Below are positions 61,634 to 64,000 of a stretch of DNA of 64,000 bases, piece after piece. Each line of letters opens with the position of its first letter. The first letter of the stretch is position 1. Origin of the DNA: an uncultured Pelagibacteraceae bacterium (GTDB taxonomy: Bacteria > Pseudomonadota > Alphaproteobacteria > Pelagibacterales > Pelagibacteraceae); the NCBI GenBank assembly GCA_902542235.1, contig CACBTT010000004.1, forward strand, positions 25,334-89,333. The letters run 5' to 3'. The position numbers and the translations under genes are program-made. The notes below the pieces were generated by a model that ran no database searches, was not told where the DNA came from, and worked only from the letters and a program-made list of their open reading frames with translations.

Positions 61634-63454
61634 CTAATTAATACAGTTAGATGGACTCGTGTCATAGTTTTGTTCATCTAGGTATTGAAAACGATTAGTT
61701 AAAAATTTATTAACTTTTTCATTATTTTTTTTTGAAATTCTATCTACTTTACACCTTGATGCATACCACCATAATACAGTTTCAGCTAAGTCTTCATTTC
61801 CTGGTAATTCCCAAGCATATTCTGAAATATAATACTTGTCTGTGCTAACAGCATTTAGCCATTTTTCCTCATTAACAGATCCTCCCCACCACCAATCAAG
61901 AGAAGCGTGGGTTAATTCATGAAACATTAACTCCTCAGCATATTTTTTATTTTCATTTGTAAGATAATCTGTGTGAATTACTATAGTACCTTGTCCTCCT
62001 GCCCAGCCTACTTTGCCTTTATGTATAAATATTTCTTTAACATTTTTTTTTAAAAATTTTGGCATTTGTCCATATATTTTTGCCCACTTTATTGCTTGTT
62101 TTTTTGCCTTTTTATTAGTTTTAAATTCATCATTAACATTTATTAATATATCCTTACTGTTCTCAAAACTTGCGTTAAAGACAAAAACTGTAAAACTACT
62201 TTTACCCCAACCATCTTTTGTGTATTTGTTTGATAAGGTTCTCTTATCATAACCCATCACTTTTTTTTTCTCTACAAATGATAAATTTATAAAATTACTT
62301 GGGTCTTTTTTATTTACTATGTCTCCATCTTTCCACTCACTACCACCTTTAAAAATAAAATTTTTGCTTAAACTTATAGTTTTTACAGGTTTGTCCATCT
62401 CCCATATTGCAGCTTGTTTTACACCATCGTTCCAAATCATTGTTCCTTCACCATGTCTATTATTATTTTTCCATTCACCGTTATAAACACCTCCGCCACT
62501 AATATAAAAATATTTACCTTGTCCAGTTCTTTGACTATTTACCCAGTCACCTTCATATCTATCTCCATTAGGCCATTTAAAAGTTCCTTTTCCATTGATG
62601 CAATTACCTTCAACACAACCTATTGCAATTCCACTCGAGTCTCTCTCGATTATATTTCCATTTTTCCACTCTCCAGATTGTGTTGTGCCGTTTGCGAATA
62701 TAAAGGTTCCTTGCCCATCAGCTTGTCCATTTTTTCTTCCACCGATGTATTTATCTCCATTTGACCAAGTAACTGTTCCTTGACCATCCTGTAAACCAAA
62801 CTTCCAATCACCAATATATTTTGTTCCATCAACCCATTTAAAAGTACCTAGACCATGGGGTTTTTGATTTTTCCAATCTCCATTATATTTATCCCCATTG
62901 GACCATATAAAAGTTCCTTTTCCATTAACGCAATTACCTTTTATGCAACCAGTCTTAAGGGCTGTTTTATTTTCTATAAATTTTTTCTTGCCAATTGCAA
63001 AAAGTTTACACTCACCATTTATTCCTTTTTCTTTTCTATGTTTTTCACAATCATTAAATCCATCTTGCTTTTCTGTTCCACTTAGCACTGTTAAAATTCC
63101 TGATGCGATGACACCTTCACTATTTGTTTTTTCGTTATGTCCAAGCTTATTGATATAAATTGTATATATCCCAATTAACAAATATAAAACGTTTTGAGCA
63201 AAAATTAATGTAAAGAAACCCCATGTTCCTGCCAAACCATCTGCTTTAATTAACATTATGTATAGTGCTACTAAAACTGATGCAATAAACGGTGCTCCAA
63301 AAAATCTAACCATCACAGCTGCAGAATGATCTATATTGTATTGATCTAAAAATGATTTTGTTGCTACCACTGTTCTAAAAGCATAAACAGCGTAAACGAT
63401 AAAATGGACGATAAAAATACTTAAATAAATTACTCCATTAAATTTATCTAACAT
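61634..63454 (-). CDS. Membrane protein with MORN repeats and a zincin-like C-terminal domain
   Basis: A 606-residue protein with three parts. Residues 1-105 hold three membrane helices (FNGVIYLSIFIVHFIVYAVY and two more, ending IFAQNVLYLLIGIYTIYI). Residues about 165-345 hold seven or so MORN repeats such as GTFIWSNGDKYNGDWKNQKP and GTFKWPNGDRYEGDWVNSQR, interrupted by two GCxxGNCxNGKG linkers. Residues about 410-606 contain FHELTHASLDWWWGG (HExxH with H512 and H516) and a downstream ELPGNEDLAETVLWW with a possible third ligand, a zinc-metallopeptidase pattern. MORN repeats often bind membranes; peptidase activity is inferred only from the motif. Confidence 0.75.
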   Translation of the reverse strand: MLDKFNGVIYLSIFIVHFIVYAVYAFRTVVATKSFLDQYNIDHSAAVMVRFFGAPFIASVLVALYIMLIKADGLAGTWGFFTLIFAQNVLYLLIGIYTIYINKLGHNEKTNSEGVIASGILTVLSGTEKQDGFNDCEKHRKEKGINGECKLFAIGKKKFIENKTALKTGCIKGNCVNGKGTFIWSNGDKYNGDWKNQKPHGLGTFKWVDGTKYIGDWKFGLQDGQGTVTWSNGDKYIGGRKNGQADGQGTFIFANGTTQSGEWKNGNIIERDSSGIAIGCVEGNCINGKGTFKWPNGDRYEGDWVNSQRTGQGKYFYISGGGVYNGEWKNNNRHGEGTMIWNDGVKQAAIWEMDKPVKTISLSKNFIFKGGSEWKDGDIVNKKDPSNFINLSFVEKKKVMGYDKRTLSNKYTKDGWGKSSFTVFVFNASFENSKDILINVNDEFKTNKKAKKQAIKWAKIYGQMPKFLKKNVKEIFIHKGKVGWAGGQGTIVIHTDYLTNENKKYAEELMFHELTHASLDWWWGGSVNEEKWLNAVSTDKYYISEYAWELPGNEDLAETVLWWYASRCKVDRISKKNNEKVNKFLTNRFQYLDEQNYDTSPSNCIN

Positions 63455-63463
63455 GTTTTGATT

Positions 63464-64000
63464 TTATAAGATTCCTTTGTAGTTTTCAATTATCTTATCC
63501 CAAAGAAAATTTTCGGAATGACTTTTGCACTCTTTTCCAAACTCAATATATTTATTACCTTCAAATAAACTATCTATACTTGAATAAATTTCATCTAGAC
63601 TATTACCATCACAAATTAATCCCGTTTTATTATGAACAATTGCATCAGAAGCACCACCATCTTTACCACCTATAGATGGAATCCCATATTGTGCGGCCTC
63701 AATAAAAGAAATTCCAAAGCCCTCAACTGAAGATTTGTGAATTATTGAGGGCATTATAAAAATATTGGATTTTGCTATTAGTGCATTTTTTAATTCATTA
63801 GAGATATCACTTAAAAAAACTACATATTTATCAAGTTTTAGTTCTATAACTAATTTTTTCAAATTTTCCTCTTCATCTCCATATCCTATGCAAGTGTAAG
63901 TAATATCAGGATATTTCTCTTTTAAATTCCGAATAGCCATTATAACTTTTTCATGATTTTTTCTTTTGTCAAATCTAGAAACAGTAATTAGCCTTTGTTT
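63464..64000 (-). CDS. Glycosyltransferase family 4-like protein (5' end outside window)
   Basis: The frame is open to the window edge: at least 178 residues of the C-terminal half. It contains LITVSRFDKRKNHEKVIMAI at the edge, YTCIGYGDEEENLKKLV, FIMPSIIHKSSVEGFGISFI and AAQYGIPSIGGKDGGASDAI, the GT4 donor-site pattern with the E-x7-E motif (E in SSVEGFG and FIEAAQ). The ATG at 63940 is internal. A role in surface polysaccharide is likely; the sugar is unknown. Confidence 0.9.
   Translation of the reverse strand, partial: KQRLITVSRFDKRKNHEKVIMAIRNLKEKYPDITYTCIGYGDEEENLKKLVIELKLDKYVVFLSDISNELKNALIAKSNIFIMPSIIHKSSVEGFGISFIEAAQYGIPSIGGKDGGASDAIVHNKTGLICDGNSLDEIYSSIDSLFEGNKYIEFGKECKSHSENFLWDKIIENYKGIL

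Overview
The window looks like a stretch of chromosome from a SAR11-type alphaproteobacterium (Pelagibacterales, 'Candidatus Pelagibacter'-like). The evidence is very AT-rich DNA, tiny intergenic gaps, many 1-8 bp gene overlaps, and a mix of alphaproteobacterial core genes with a streamlined marine repertoire (TRAP transporter, methylcitrate cycle, alternative oxidase). The assignment rests on gene content and order only.

Layout. 1-8041 (minus strand): rpoB (cut by the window edge), rplL, rplJ, rplA, rplK, nusG, secE, tRNA-Trp and tuf. 8083-10135: tRNA-Gly, tRNA-Tyr, an rRNA/tRNA ribose methyltransferase, tRNA-Thr, NAD kinase and tRNA-Leu(TAA). 10097-18868: an accessory island anchored in tRNA-Leu. 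18869-22326 (minus): a dehydrogenase with a SAF domain, azlD, azlC, a GGCT-like gene and a cinA-type gene. 22349-29556 (plus): sfsA, map, purB, purC, purS, purQ, purL, bolA and a CGFS glutaredoxin. 29557-38558 (minus): rpsD, a TrmJ-type methylase, citramalate synthase, cysS, nadE, DAHP synthase, glmS and an acetyltransferase-only GlmU half. 38628-44798 (plus): gph, prpD-prpB-prpC, a lipoprotein, alternative oxidase and a flavodoxin-fold reductase. 44793-48695 (minus): a monooxygenase-fold protein, a nitroreductase, nrdB and nrdA, preceded by NrdR-like boxes. 48857-50311: phosphomannomutase. 50400-56429 (minus): a TSUP permease, dusA, malonyl-CoA decarboxylase and TRAP dctM/dctQ/dctP, with a divergent CaiB-type CoA transferase. 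57654-64000: rpoZ, MFS, a 3-hydroxyisobutyrate-dehydrogenase-like gene, a PNPOx-like gene, a beta-carbonic-anhydrase gene broken by an in-frame stop, DUF1330, a MORN/zincin membrane protein and a partial glycosyltransferase.

The most interesting region is the island. The 5' half of tRNA-Leu, ending exactly at the anticodon loop, is present three times: in the intact gene (10097-10135) and as orphan fragments at 13460-13498 and 18786-18824. The first two copies share about 80 bp of upstream flank, including a promoter-like sequence. The third has a different flank carrying another promoter-like sequence that I read as the original tRNA promoter. The simplest reading is two tandem insertions. 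Each brought its own tRNA 5' half and promoter, and each displaced the old promoter and half-tRNA so that these now point into the cargo genes. Each insertion also carries a matched pair of 11-bp iteron arrays, one near each end, whose sequence is specific to that insertion; a third matched pair is nested inside. No recombinase gene is present. Cargo 1 is a DUF262-HNH-AlbA_2 fusion plus a PD-(D/E)XK nuclease (defence-like). Cargo 2 is a set of exported proteins (alginate-lyase-like, polysaccharide-lyase-like and amidohydrolase).

Elsewhere, dctPQM, malonyl-CoA decarboxylase and the CoA transferase together suggest uptake and use of malonate or a similar small dicarboxylate. The pur genes form a compact purine operon, and prpDBC a propionate (methylcitrate) operon.
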